Shown: positions 37,178-50,120 of the stretch, in pieces
Layout of the letters: every line of letters starts with the position of its first letter
Numbering within the stretch: the stretch's first letter is position 1
Assembly: GCA_026724425.1 (NCBI GenBank)
Contig: JAIUCV010000003.1
Coordinates: 44,045,283 to 44,109,282, forward strand
Length of the DNA: 64,000 nt
Direction: 5' to 3'
DNA from: Erythrophleum ivorense
Taxonomy: Eukaryota; Streptophyta; Magnoliopsida; Fabales; Fabaceae
Position numbers and translations under genes: made by a program
The notes under the pieces: model-generated
Seen by the model: only the letters and a program-made list of their open reading frames with translations
Database searches by the model: none
What the model was told of the DNA's origin: nothing

Positions 37178-38629
37178 GAACCCTATTCCTTGCCAATTGT
37201 TCGGTCCACGCCATTTAATTTGTACTCAAATTTTCTTTTTCAAGTACAATTTTTCATTTTTTTAGACTACACTAAAACTTAGCGGGTCTCATTATAAAAG
37301 ATAAAAAAAATATTATACTATTTACAAATTATGGACCATAAATTAAAACTTTATTTTTATATATGTTAATTTTTTTAAGGTCCAGAATGTCAAAAACGCA
37401 ATTGCAATTGATTTGGCATTTCATTCACGCATGCCAAAAAACATGCGAGTGTGGTTCAACCCCAAATAAATATGAAAACAAAGGAAAGTTTTAAATAGGT
37501 ATAATTTATCAAAATTGTTAAATTAACCAATTAATAACAAAGTGATAATGTAAGTGTGCAAAATGAACTGGGTACAACCTAAATGCAATGATGAAATAAT
37601 ATAAATAAATATTTAAATATAATAAAAATAAATTTTAACAAAAAATCGTTGAAAAAGGATCTCACCGCTATAAATTGAACTATCAAATCAGAATGAGAAG
37701 ATTCAAAAGTCATTATAGCATATCGAAGAATAAAATGGTTCAATTGCCACATAAGTCTATGGTATTCTCTCACTAGTCACTGCTTAGCAATGTGGATATT
37801 CCTTATCACATAGTGAGAATACTTCTTTAGTCAATTCCTCATAAATTTGTCATCCAAATTTGTGTCATGCATTTTCTTCTTTCAATAAGTATAGTGAAGA
37901 CTTTATCATTGATCCTAAATCTCTTACTAAATAGCAAAAAGTTACCGAGAGAATATGTCGTTTACTATTTTCACCTTTATTAAAATATTTTATTTATTTA
38001 TTGTGATTTTATTTTTATATTCTTATTAAACAAAAAATTAGAAACTTAATTAAAACTAAACATAATAAATATTTAAAATCATTTATTCATTTAAATAATA
38101 TTAATTATGAAACCAAATCTATACATCCTCTTTTTAGTAATTTGACAGTAAAAGGTATTGTTTTTGAAAAATTTGCTAAACGCAATAATATTAAGAGTGA
38201 TATTTTATATTTTCAAGAATACATAATCCTAGATATGATACAATTGATTATTAAATATAACTAAATATAAAATAATAATTTGCCTATTTTAATAGAATTA
38301 TTACTATAATCATACTTCTTGATTACACAAAAATCAAATTAAGTCTTTTAAGAACTATCAATTATTAAATAAATTAATATTTTAAGTAATTTTTAATAAA
38401 ATATAATTCTATATATTTAACTATTAATTATGCCATAATTAGGAAATATATATTTTTGAGAACATAAAATTATTACTTTAATACTAATAAAAGTATTCAT
38501 TAAATAATTTTGTTAACCACAAATTACTTCTCTGGCATTGCCTCCCATGAAACTTTATTTAAAAGAATAGTTTTCAAATAAACAAAAATCACTAATAATC
38601 CTAAAATGACTCTAAAACTTTGCAATTTC
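37178..38629. other. AT-rich spacer, partly shared with the upstream flank of copy 3
   Basis: From about 37,980 onward the sequence parallels 50,690 onward (for example TTAAAACTAAACA(T/G)AATAAATATTT and ATAATATTAATTAT). This shows the segmental duplication that produced kinase copies 2 and 3. About 300 bases near 38,210-38,490 have no counterpart in the copy 3 flank. I see no gene. Confidence 0.5.
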
Positions 38630-38790
38630 TTTTGGCCTGAAAACTCTGAAATGAAGACAACATTATATGTTCTATGCGTTATTAATTGGATCTTGTATTT
38701 GAGAATAATACTTTGAGGCGCATACACGTAAACCACGATATTATCAAAATTTTGAATTTTCTTGCTCCAAGGTAAGTTTTATTCGCATGT
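38630..38790 (+). pseudogene. Last-exon relic of an S-domain kinase, upstream of copy 2
   Basis: The words CTGAAATGAAGACAACATTATAT and the CTTGCTCCAAGG tail line up with the exon-7 text of the family (WNEDN... and LPPPRQ) as seen more clearly at 59,980-60,125. It is strongly decayed. Its near-twin lies at 51,000-51,150 upstream of copy 3. Confidence 0.5.
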
Positions 38791-41319
38791 GTAACAGCAA
38801 AATTTGGTCAGGATCATTGCTAGAAACCAAAACTATGTTTGGCTTTCAATCTCATCAAGAAAATAATATTAAAAGATTCGATAATATGATCCCACCTTAT
38901 CATAGAATAACCTATGATAAATGAGCAAGCTTTAAAAGTCAGCCTAGCTTATCGTAAATTAAATGCATATGACCTGTTGACGCCATCCAATCTATATAAG
39001 TGGCTAATTAAAGCCACTGACTATGAAGCGAGTACTTCCAAATCCAAGGCTCATCTAATACTTTTCGGATAGTAGTGCATCAGAATAAATATTATATAAT
39101 TTTTAAAAGAAAATTTAGTTTGAATACATATTAAGTAAATTTTAAGAGTGCTTAAACATTTTATAATTAAATCTTGGAGAAATTAAGGATATGTTTGATT
39201 TTTATTCTCAAATGCAATTTTTGATTTTTAAAAACAAAAGACGAATGAACCCTATTTAAAAGTGTTGTTTTCAATAATTGTATTTAAAAATAATAAATAA
39301 AATAGGCGTTTTAATTTTACTCAAACCTTATTTGGTATGAATTATATAAATGTAATCACACAAAATAATTTTATTTTTAAAATTACTTTTTTTTTAACTT
39401 TCTTCACTGTCATATCTTTTTTACATTCTACGTACTAAACAATCCTGAGTGTATGTTAGCAAACATAGATCACTCGTCGCTTTTCTGAACATAGAATAGT
39501 CAACGTCAATCTTAAACATTTATATGATAATAAAGCACCTACTGCGAGCCAAAAATAAAGAAATAGTCATAAAGCAATGCCATCATTTCGTGCTGAACTG
39601 GAACTCAAATTCCACGGCATACAATAGTAGAATCAAAAGTCTTGACATGATAAACCTTTTGCACATGCTTTCTCACTAGAGCTATGGGATTCAGAATCAA
39701 AAGTCTCACCATGATAAACTTTTGGCTTATGCTTGCCTACTTACCTTTGGCTTTGAGCTCTGCCAAGGATACCATCACATCAATTCAATCCATTAGACGC
39801 CATGAAACAATAAGCTCAAATAGCAATGACTTCAAGCTCGGATTCTTCAACCCTCAAAATTCCACAAGCCGCTATGTAGGAATCTGGTATCTCTCTGAAT
39901 CCAATGTCATATGGGTAGCTAACAAGAACCAGGCATTGAGTGATACTTTTGGGATTGTCACAGTCTCTAAGGATGGGAATCTTGTGATATTGAACAAACA
40001 GAATAAGAGTATTTGATCTTCAAATGTCTCAAATATTGCAACCAATTCTACTGCAAAGCTTTTAAACACTGGGAATCTAGTCCTCCTTGATGACAACACA
40101 GGAGAAACTATATGGGAGAGTTTCCAAGATCCTTCTAATCTTTTAGTGCCAAAGATGAAACTCAGTATCAACAAAATAAGTGGAGAGAGAGTGAAATTTA
40201 CATCCTGGAAAAGCCTTTCTGATCCATCTATTGGATACTACTCTGCTTCTCTTGAACGCCCAGATGCTCCTGAGATGTTTCTCTGGTTTAATAGAACTCG
40301 CCCAATCGCTCGAAGCGGTCCATGGAACGGTAGCATTTTTATCGGGTGGCCGCCCAATGTGAGATCTGGATGGAGTATAGGAAATGAAGATGGAACTGTT
40401 TATCTAACTTACAATTTTGCAAATGAATCTGACTTTGAGGCCCTTGGCTTGAATCCACAAGGCCAATTTTGGATTGCATGGTGGAAAAACAGAATGGAAG
40501 TTTTCATGGCTGTGTGGAATAACACTTATTGTGATCTCTATGGCATATGTGGGGTATTTGGAAGCTGTAATTTGCAGAGTTCACTAATTTGTAGCTGTTT
40601 GAATGGGTATGAACTAACAAATTTAGAGGAATGGAATAGGCAAAATTGGACTAGTGGATGTGTAAGGAGGAAGCCACTGCAATGTGAGGGATTAAAAAAT
40701 GGAAGTGAAGTAGAGAAAATAGATGGGTTTTTGAAACTTGAGAATATGAAAGTGCTAGACTTTGGGGTGAAGTCAACTGCTGTGGAAGATAATTGTAGAA
40801 CACAGTGCTTGGAGAATTGCTCTTGTGTGGCATATGCATATGATTTGAATGGCATTGGATGCATGCATTGGAGTGGAGACTTGATTGACATACAAAAATT
40901 ATCAAGTGGAGGGGTCGATTTTTACATTCGTGTGCTTTCTGCAAAACCCAGTATTTTTTTATCCTTTTTGATGATCAAAATCTAATGTTTCATATTAGAA
41001 AATTTTCATCCAAGTTGGTTGACTTTTTAATATTAAATGTAGAAAAGCATTCAGATAAAGGACAAATCATTGCAATTTCGGTGACAATAGGAATGATTAC
41101 CTTAGCTACATGTGCATATCTCTCGCGGAAATTGGCTGCTAAACATACAGGTATTTGTAATAAATTATAGTTTCAATTCAATATTATTCACACTTTCTTA
41201 TAGCTTGTTTGGATCAAACCATTTGAAAGGCAAATGGTTTTATACATGATTTCATCGATTACCCATCTAAGTTTAGGAAGTTGTAACTGTGAATAGCTTA
41301 TTTTTGCACATGAAGATAG

Positions 41320-41825
41320 TATTAAAAATTGAATGTCCAAGTTTAAACAAAGGGGACAACAAACCATAGTCACACAGAAATGAAATCAAGTAATAAAAGT
41401 GGGAAAGTAGATGGAACACATGAATTGTTCCACACTGAACTCCTTGGGAATTACAAGAGGACCTCTTGACTTTGATCTAAAGATTTAAAATTTTCTCTTA
41501 ATGTCACTTACCTTAAGCTTTACCTTATATATATTGGGATCCTAAAAATTCATAATTGCTCACCTTTACATAATAGGAACCCTTAATAACTCCCCTTAAG
41601 TTGAAAACACTTAAAATTCAATAAAGCTCTTGAAAAAATAGGCACAACATCATAGCCACAGTCTCCTAGCACCACAACACTCTAGCTTCGAGTTCAACTC
41701 CCTAATTTGCTTCAAATGGGCATTGCAGTCATGGTTGCAACACCATAGCACCTAAGCATTATGTTGGTTTTTCCTTTAGTGTTTTTTAGATGGTTTTTCC
41801 TCAATTTTAAGCCACAACCTCTGCA
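41320..41825 (-). repeat. Left (3') LTR of the copia element
   Basis: It is homologous to 45,989-46,548 over its whole length. The right LTR carries a (GA)n expansion at about 46,073-46,090 that is absent here. The two have diverged visibly, so the insertion is old. Confidence 0.65.
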
Positions 41826-42599
41826 AAAAATAATTCTCTTTAAAGATTGACATGGAGATTCAACACCTCCACTTAAAGCCTTAAATGTCAATAAACAAAT
41901 AGACACTTGGAGAAAATCCAAACAATGTTTGAACTTCTCCAATGGTAGCACCTTTGTCAATATATATTTGTTTCATTCTCCGATATATATAGATATATAT
42001 ACCTTCTATAACTTGATCTCAACTTATGCCATAAACTCTTGGATTTTGTGAAACCTCATAATAATGTTTTAGTCCATGCATGATACATTTGTTTAATCTT
42101 TTATAAATCTATAGCACGATGGCTATCGCAAAATAGTTGAAGGAACTCTTTTTGCCAAATTCATCTAAGTAACCGACTTCTTCATCCACAAGGCCTTCTT
42201 CGCCACTTCTATAACTATTGTATATTCAGCTTTGATTGTAGACAAGGTAATCACATTCCAAAGGGTAGACCTCTAATTGTTGGGACCATCTACTTGCATG
42301 AAAACATGTCTTCTGGTAGAGGTTTTATCATCCAGGAAATAAGAAACATATAAATCATACAAGTAAAGCGGCATTTTTCTTGATAGGAAAAAGAAAAAAT
42401 GTATGTGAATGGTTATTGAATTGATCATAAAATAGATATTGGGTCTTGAATAGTGATTCAATTAATCAATTAAAAGAGAATTCTTAATTCAGTTCTCTAT
42501 TATCAAAGAAAGACTCTAGTTATCAAATGATTGAATAACAAGGAATAATTTACTTATGATACTTAATTGACATTCATAAAATGTATTTAATGAAATACG

Positions 42600-43500
42600 A
42601 GTTAAGCTACCTACATAGTCCACATCTGTGAAGCCAATAAAAAAACCTCCATCAGTACCATATACAAATGTCAAAATCATTTGTACCTCTTAAGTATTGG
42701 AGCACTCATTTTACAATCTACTAGTGCTCCTTCTCAAGATTGTCCATAAAATTGCCAATCACACTCATAGCATGGGCTAAGTCTAACCTAGTGCATACCA
42801 TAGCATACATGAGAGTGCTAGTTACATTGTCATATGGAATGCTTGACATCACCTCCACATCCTCCTTTATAATCGAGCATTATAAGATAAACATTCTAAA
42901 ATGGCTTGGTAATCCAATAGAAACTAGTAAGCTTTATCCATACCATCTCTCTCTAACATCTTCTAAATGTAGCTCTTCTATTAAAGCCATAGCATCCTAC
43001 TTTTCTTATCCTTATTAATCTCCATCCTAAGGATCTTCTCTACTACACCAAGATCTTTCATATCAAACTCTTTACTTAACAAGCACTTCAAATCACATAT
43101 ATAAATCATTCCTTTAGCAACTATTAACATATCATCAATATATAGTAATAAATAAATATAAGACTCATCTTCAAGAATTCTATAGTATACATAACTATCG
43201 AATTTACACCTAATAAAGCCAACACTCAACATATATGAATCAAACCTTTTGTATCATTGATGAGGCAATTGCTTTAATCCATATAAGGAATTCTTTAGTT
43301 CACAGACAAGATGTTCCTTGTTTCGTTCCTAAAATCATCCTAGTTGCTTTATGAAAATTTATTCATCAAACTCACTATGGAAGAAGGAAATTTTGACATC
43401 GAACTATTCTAACTCTCAATCCAATTAGGCTATCAAATTCAAAAGCACCTTGATTGATGTGTGCTTCACCATTGACAAAAATACTTTATTATAATCCACT
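42600..43500 (-). pseudogene. Copia reverse transcriptase / RNase H remnant
   Basis: The clearest open piece (42,981-43,232) reads GFIRCKFDSYVYYRILEDES, then the catalytic YIDDMLI box (family usual YVDDML), SKEFDMKDLG and KILRMEI, the classic copia RVT_2 order. To the left, LMYAMVCTRLDLAHAMSV (about 42,775-42,830) and FTDVDYVG (about 42,605-42,640) mark the connection and RNase H start. Frames change between the blocks. It acts in copying element RNA into DNA; here it is dead. Confidence 0.85.
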
Positions 43501-45721
43501 TCTTCCTTTTACAAATTCTATTGACAACTAACTTCACCTTATAAGATACATGATCCTCTTCTAATGAACCCTTTTTCTTTCAATAGACTAACTTACACCT
43601 AATCAACTTCTTACCCTTAGAAAGTATAAATAACTTCCACATCTAATTATTGTGGAATGACCATATTTCTTCCACTATATCCTTTATTCAATTATCTCTT
43701 TTGAATTAGAAATTGCTTCCTAGAAAGAGTAAGGCTCACCAAAACTAGTTAGTAACCCATAAGAAGCAAAATCCTTAAACTCATACCTTATAGGAGGTTT
43801 GATATTTTGTGTGGGTCTGTCTTTGGCAATTTTGCAACCTTGCTATTTCTACTCTTTGGAAACATCACAATCATCTAATTTAGCTAAGGGTAGCAATTGC
43901 ACCTTAACATCGATGTCCCTAAACATGTCTTCTTAGTGGTTCACCTTATTCCTTATCATTGCTTGTTTATTAAACACCACATCCTTGCTAATAATCACCT
44001 TTTACTTTTTATGATCTCACAGCCTATAACCCTTGATTTCATTTCGCATAAGTGATAAAGATGCATTTCCTAGACTTTAGATCTAGTTTAGATCTCTCAT
44101 TATTGAAAATATGAGGATAAGCTAGATAGCTAAAGATATGAAGCACTAAGTAGTCAACTTCAATCCAAATCACTCCTCTTTGGTATATTGTCCTTCTAAT
44201 AGCAAAGAAGGTAACTTGTTAATAATAAAATATGTTGTGTTTATTGCTCTCCCCAAAATTGTTTAGACAAGTTAACCTATACCCTTATTGACTATGCTCT
44301 TTTAAGCAAAGTCCTACTCATATGTTCTACTACCCCATTATGCTATGGGGTTTTAGGAAATTTGAAAATTATTTTAAACCCTTCCTTCTTGCAAAAGTTG
44401 TTGGACTCATTGTACTCTTTTCTATTATTAAAACGCAAGCATTTTACTTACTTAAACCTTGAGAATACCTTAAACTTATCCTTTAGTTGATTAAACCTTA
44501 AACCTTAAGAAATACACCCAAGTCTTCTTATAGTAGTCATTTATGAAGCTAAGACATTACATTGCTCCACTTTTTGTTGACATAGGGGTTAGACCATATA
44601 CATCACTATACACATATTCTAGGATATCCTTATTATAGTGTAAGGATGTCTTAAACTATACCTTGTTCCACTTACCAAAAATACAAAAACTCACATAAGT
44701 CAACCTTACACTACTTAATTCCTTTCACCAAGTTCCTTTTGTGAAGAACCCTCATCCATTGTTCACTAATATGTCCCAATTGCATATGCTCTAAAGTAAA
44801 AGTATCTCTGTCTAACTACAAGGATATTACAGGTGCTTTACCATCAACCATGCTACCATTGAGTCTATAGAGGTTGTTCTCCACTCGATTTCCCTTCATT
44901 ACCATTAAAGTCCTCTTGGTAATCCTTTTAACTCCACTACCTCTAATTGTTAAGAAGTTGTGACTAACATTCTCCAACTAACTAATTAAAACAAGATTTT
45001 TCTTCAACTTCTAAACATGCTTCGCATTGTCTAAACTTTTAAGCATTCTATCATGCATCTTAATCTTCACTGTTCCAATCCCCATCACCCTTTAAGATGG
45101 TCTATATTACCTAATTTAGCCATACCAACATCACATGGTTTATAAGAATCAAACATTTCCTTGTGTGAAGTGTAGTAGTAAGAGCACAACAAATCTAAGA
45201 TTCAAATAGAGCCATGCCTCCCTTTGTTTAACATTAAAACCACCAAGAGATCCTTTTCTTTAGGTGTTTCAATCACTACAATCTTTAAGTTATAAGTATT
45301 GTCTTTTTCTACCTTATTCTTTAATATTGGACAATATCTTTTAAAGTGGCCCTTCTAGTGACATTTATAGCATTTTCACTTCTTCACCTTTGACTTTAAT
45401 CTCCCCTTTAACTTCTTAGACCTTATTCTTCAATATTGGACAACAATGTTGTTGTCAGATGCCTAAATGAAGGCAATGGAGAACATAGTAGTATGAACAC
45501 GTTATCTTTGTCACTCATCTTCATAACTACATATAACAAATCACTAACTTTCTAATTAAACTCCACAATCTCTTCCCTCATATTAGCTCCATTCTCTTAT
45601 TAAATTTTGCAATGTGATCCCTTATTGAGTTAGCATGATATATCTAGATTATGATGAAGGCAATTTGATCTATATCTTTTTATTCTTCATCCATCTTATT
45701 GGGCTTCTTTCTAATAAGTGC

Positions 45722-45775
45722 CTAGTGAACCCTCAATTGAACCACTAAGTTTGATATATATATATATATACTTAC
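45722..45775. repeat. Short (TA)n run in the copia element
   Basis: About nine TA units lie near 45,753-45,771. Confidence 0.6.
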
Positions 45776-45988
45776 ATCTACCAAAGGTTGAAGTTGACTT
45801 TGTCATCAAACTTATCAAATTTTGTATAAGCACTTGTGTTGTTCATCTTCCAAGCCTTTGAATTTTCATAGGAAAAGCTCCCATGTATATGAAATCAAAA
45901 TTAATAATGCTTGATTAGAATATAAGGAATTCCAATCTGCCTTGTCAATTTAACACCTTAAATATGATAGCTAGAGCTTTAATATTGG

Positions 45989-46548
45989 ATGTTAAAAATA
46001 AAATGCTTACATTCAAACAAATGAGACAAACAATCAACAAAACAATCACACACAAATGAAATCAAGTAATGAGAGAGAGAGAGAGAGAGTGGATGGAACA
46101 CAAGTTATTGTGGTCCAACCAATTATCCCTACACTCACACTGATAACAATTTGTTCCACTATGAACGTTTTGGGAATTACCAGAGAATTTGGCAATCTCA
46201 ATCTCAGTATTTGAATTTCTCCCTTAATCTTACTCACATTAGGGATTTCTTTATATACTAGGACCTTAAAATTACATAATTATCAACCTTTACATAATTG
46301 GAACCCTTAGGAACTCCTCTTAAATTGAAAATATCTAAACTTTAGGAAAGCTCTTAAAAATAGTCACAAAGCCATGGTAATGGTCTCCTAGCACCTTGGT
46401 GCTCTAACCTCAGGTTCAACTCCCTTATTTTACTTTGAATGAATACTATGGCCATCATCTTGGAACACCTTAGTACATTAAGCATTATGTTATTTTTTCC
46501 TTTGTAGCCCTTTGGATGGTTTTTCCTCAATTTTAAGCCACATTACAC
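45989..46548 (-). repeat. Right (5') LTR of the copia element
   Basis: On the plus strand it begins TGTTAAAAATAAAATGC, preceded by a degenerate primer-binding site, and ends near AAGCCACATTACACA. It matches 41,320-41,825. Confidence 0.65.
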
Positions 46549-48147
46549 AATAAGTAGGATTTATTTTTCCATAATGTTCTTGTGATGAGTTACATTTTCT
46601 TATTTTATTTACAAATTGAGGTAATATTTTAGACCAAAGGAAGTGTTATTGTTCAACATAGGAGAAACAAATTCAGAGAGTCAAACTCAAGGAATAATTA
46701 AGCAACATGAACAAGTAAAAATGGATGAGATGCCATTTTTTGATTTTGGAGATCTTGTAATTGCTACAAACAACTTCCACTCAACAAATATGCTTGGGCA
46801 AGGTGGTTTTGGTTTAGTATAGAAGGTAAGTTTTTTTCCCCCTTGTGGAGTTCACCAACTCTCACATATAAATGTGTACAACACTACAATTGCTATTGTT
46901 TTCTTTTTCATTGTCTTTTAGGGGCAACTAAAAGATGGACAACAAATTGCAATCAAAAGACTTTCAAAAGCATCAAGACAAGGGCAAGAAGAGTTCATGA
47001 ATGAGGTAGTAGTGATTTCAAAGCTTCAACATCGCAATCTTGTAAGACTTCTAGGTTGCTATATTCAACAAGACGAAAAGATATTAATCTATGAGTACAT
47101 GCGTAACAAGAGTTTGGATGCAACTCTATTTGGTTGGTTCATCTTGGTTTTTAAGTCTACTATGAGTTGCAAAGAAAATTCAAAATGATTTAGTTTCTCT
47201 TATAGTTCCTCAAAATCTAGTAACTTGTTAATTTACCTAAATTTGAATTTTTTAATAATGTACTTACTCTATGTTATCTCACTTTTTTTGTTTGCAGATC
47301 TAGTCAAAAAGAAAGAACTAGTTTGGCCTAAACGCTTTAAAATAATTGAAGGAATCTCTCGAGGTTTACTTTATCTCCATAGAGATTCTAGGCTAAAAAT
47401 CATACATAGAGATTTAAAGGTCAGTAACATCTTGTTGGACGAAGAGCTAAATCCCAAAATATCTGATTTCGGCATGGCTAAAATATTTAGGGACAATGAA
47501 GATCAGGCCAATACTATGAGAGTGGTTGGAACATAGTAAGCATGCCTTCTTTACATAAATATTAGAGTATCATATATACTAATGAAAATGCAAGTTAACA
47601 TGTTAAGGTTTCAATGTAGTGGCTATATGTCTCCTGAATATGCAATGAAAGGGCAATTTTCTGAGAAATCAGATATTTTTAGCTTTGGAGTTTTGCTGCT
47701 AGAGATTGTTAGTGGAAGAAGCAATAATAGATTTTATAACATAGAGAAATCTCAAACCCTTTTAGGATATGTAAGTATCTTCTGCACTTGCTATTGTTAA
47801 TATGAAATTTGCAGTCAATGCTCGACTTTATTTATATATTTTTTCAGGTATGGAAACTATGGAATGAAGATAACCTTGTTTCCTTTATAGATCCAGACAT
47901 AACCTATCAAGGTTCTTATGAGGACATTTTGCGATGTATACACATAGGACTTCTTTGTGTGCAAGAACTAGCAAAAGATCGGCCAACTATGACCACTGTA
48001 GTGTCTATGCTTAATAGTGAGATTATCAATCTTCCTCCTCCAAGACAACCTGCATATATATTGAATGAGATGAGGTTTAAGTCAGAGTTCGCTTTAGAAA
48101 TGCAGTCCAGCAACTATGTCAGCATCACTAACATAACTGGTAGATAA

Positions 48148-49631
48148 TAATAGTTACTATTGCATTTGATGGAAAATGATTGTGAAATTTCACTAGGATT
48201 TACATACTTATGCTTTCATGGATGATAAATTGAATGCTGTTCCATTTTATTCCGTCAATTTTGATTTTTTTTTGCTCGAATATTTGTTCTAATTATGCTT
48301 TTATTATTATTATTATTATTATTGCTGGAACAAAAGCCTTGAAATTGGTTTTTATCTCAACAAAATTGTGAGGCTGAGCTAGTGTTGAATGGACTTCAGT
48401 TTGATGATGCTCCTATAAAATAAATACCTTTACTTTTTATGATGTAGTGATATTACTCTGAACTTACTTTATATATAAGTTCTGCATTTTTTGTTAACGG
48501 TAGTTTGTTGGCAATGGCAACCTTAAACTAGGTAGAACTTGATCTTAGATATATTTTCCATCAATTTAGATAGGACTGTTTACATAGTTTCCCTTCTTAT
48601 CGAGAGGCATTCTTATATGGCTAAAGTTTCTACAGGCTCATCAATTAATATTTACCAAACACATGACTCAAAAAAATTTATCATAACAAAATATATTTTT
48701 ACTAATTTGTGAATGAAACCAAAAAATAACATTAAATCATTCAAGAAAAATCATCCATCAAAGATTTTACTGATGTGTTTTGATGGGTCAAATGGCACAT
48801 TATTTATGTCATCCCACCAATTTGTGCAGAACATTAAGCTGCACTGTGAAACGAATCAAATTTGTCAAAATGATGTCAATGGTGTCAGGCCCAAGTAAAA
48901 TATGTCACAATGATCTGGTTGCGTGTGAGTGACACAAGCAATAGTGGCTGCACACTGTTATTCATTATATATATATATATATATATTGAACATGAGAAGT
49001 AATTTTTGTTTTTGAAAAATGACAAAAGTGAAAAACAAAGCTGTAGCATAAGACAATTAAAATACAAAGATGGCCGAATAATATCTAACCCAATCCTCAC
49101 TTTAAATGTGGTGCATTCCTGAAGTATTTTAGGACTTTTAAAATTCAAATGCCAAGAAAGTAAATTAATGCTTGGAGCAGGACTAAGGTTTTGGTTCTAA
49201 TCTGGAAGTGTTTGGAAATGACATATGTTGGATCTAAGAATTTTTTGTAATTATGACAATCATTTTATATTTGTCAGAAATTTGGAAGAATATTTTACGC
49301 TGAGCTAAAATACTTTTATTCTGTTATGAAAGTGCCTGTGAATGATATTCGGATCTAAAGCTTTAATGATTTTTTTTAAAAAAATTGCAACAATCATTTT
49401 ATATTTGTCAAAATTTTGGAGTAATATTTTACTATGAGCTAAAATGCTTTTATTCTGGGCTGAATTTAAAAAACGTCAAGGTTATTTTGGGCCAATTCAT
49501 GCTCGATAAAAAATTTCTCTTCCGGCAGAAAGTATGCAAACTTTAAAATTAGATTAAGCTGCTCTTAACATTCACACTTGGCTCAAGATTTTTCAAAATC
49601 TAAAAATGAGAATTTGGCCCATTTATTTCTA
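48148..49631. other. 3' flank of copy 2
   Basis: This is homologous to the split 3' flank of copy 3 (56,144-56,446 and 58,824-59,580), for example CTGTTCCATTTTATTCC and AAATTCAAATGC(C/T)AAGAAAGTAAATT. It includes an (ATT)n run at about 48,299-48,325 and a (TA)n run at about 48,966-48,986. A ~100-base unit with CAATCATTTTATATTTGTCA and GAGCTAAAAT(A/G)CTTTTATTCTG occurs twice (about 49,230-49,323 and 49,351-49,458). No gene. Confidence 0.6.
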
Positions 49632-50120
49632 ATCTCATTTGGAGCATAAATTTAAAATATCCAAAACGTTGTTGGAAGCCCAGTTTGGAAAGAAAAGTAA
49701 ATGCAATTCTGGGCCCTTGAAATAAAATGTCTCAAATTAATATTGAGGCCCATATTGCTTTAATATTTTGAAATGATCTTCTATATTTCTTTTGTGCAGA
49801 CTTCTATTTTACATAAGACAAAAATCATTAGGTCAAATTTAAGTGATAGAGCTATTTAAATAAATAATCTCACACACTTATGTTCTGCATCTCATTTGGA
49901 CCATATTTTTAAAATATTCAAACATTGTTGGAAAAGGAACTGCAATTCTAGGCCCTTGGACTAAAATTTCTCAAAATTAATATCAAGGCCCATATTTCTT
50001 TAATATTCTGAAATAACAGCCAATATTTCTTCTGTGCAAAACTCCTATTTCATATTGGAAGAAAACTAACAAGTCAAATTTGAGTAGTGTGTCTCATTTA
50101 AGTAAGTAAGACTTACTTAA
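49632..50120. repeat. Degenerate tandem duplication, 257-base period
   Basis: The words ATCTCATTTGGA(G/C)CATA, TGCAATTCT(G/A)GGCCCTTG and TTAATAT(T/C)(G/A)AGGCCCATATT occur in both halves (from 49,632 and from 49,889). It is old, with many substitutions. No coding. Confidence 0.7.

Larger units (their letters stand above)
41320..46548 (-). mobile_element. Ty1/copia retrotransposon in intron 2 of copy 2, degenerate
   Basis: It is oriented against the kinase gene. Two related LTRs are visible: about 41,320-41,825 and 45,989-46,548, sharing for example CACCTTTACATAAT(A/T)GGAACCC, AGCATTATGTT and CCTCAATTTTAAGCCACA. Next to the inner edge of the right LTR (about 45,970-45,987) a sequence like a decayed initiator-Met primer-binding site is present. 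On the minus strand, from right to left, come a CCHC zinc-knuckle remnant (about 45,330-45,370), integrase text matching 'TP.HNGVVEHM.RTLL' (about 44,310-44,345), reverse transcriptase and RNase H. Compared with intron 2 of copy 3, the insertion interrupts GAAGATAG|GATTTATTTT. I could not define an exact target duplication. Many stops make it inactive. Confidence 0.85.
39684..48147 (+). pseudogene. S-domain receptor-like kinase, copy 2: two nonsense codons and a copia element in intron 2
   Basis: Exons: 39,684-40,950; 41,043-41,150; 46,644-46,825; 46,922-47,132; 47,298-47,535; 47,620-47,770; 47,848-48,147. The product would be a plasma-membrane receptor: signal peptide (MINFWLMLAYLPLALSSA), bulb-type lectin domain (VGIWYLSESNVIWVANKNQ), S-locus region (ARSGPWNG), Cys-rich EGF-like and PAN regions (CRTQCLENCSCVAYAYD), a membrane helix in exon 2, then kinase. 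HRDLKVSNILLD and DFGMAK are intact, so it is RD-type. The Gly-rich loop reads LGQGGFGLV followed by a stop. There are two clean nonsense changes: TGG to TGA in exon 1 (40,014-40,016, SIW to SI-stop) and TAC to TAG in exon 3 (46,820-46,822, VYK). Splice sites otherwise look usable. Intron 2 is 5.5 kb because of the copia insertion. Copy 3 is the closest relative. As written it is a pseudogene, though a recent one. Confidence 0.9.

Noticed and set aside
40538..40891. 117-codon minus-strand open frame
   Set aside because: It is the antisense shadow of the cysteine-rich part of copy 2 exon 1. Equivalent shadows occur at 53,649-54,005 and 61,456-61,704.
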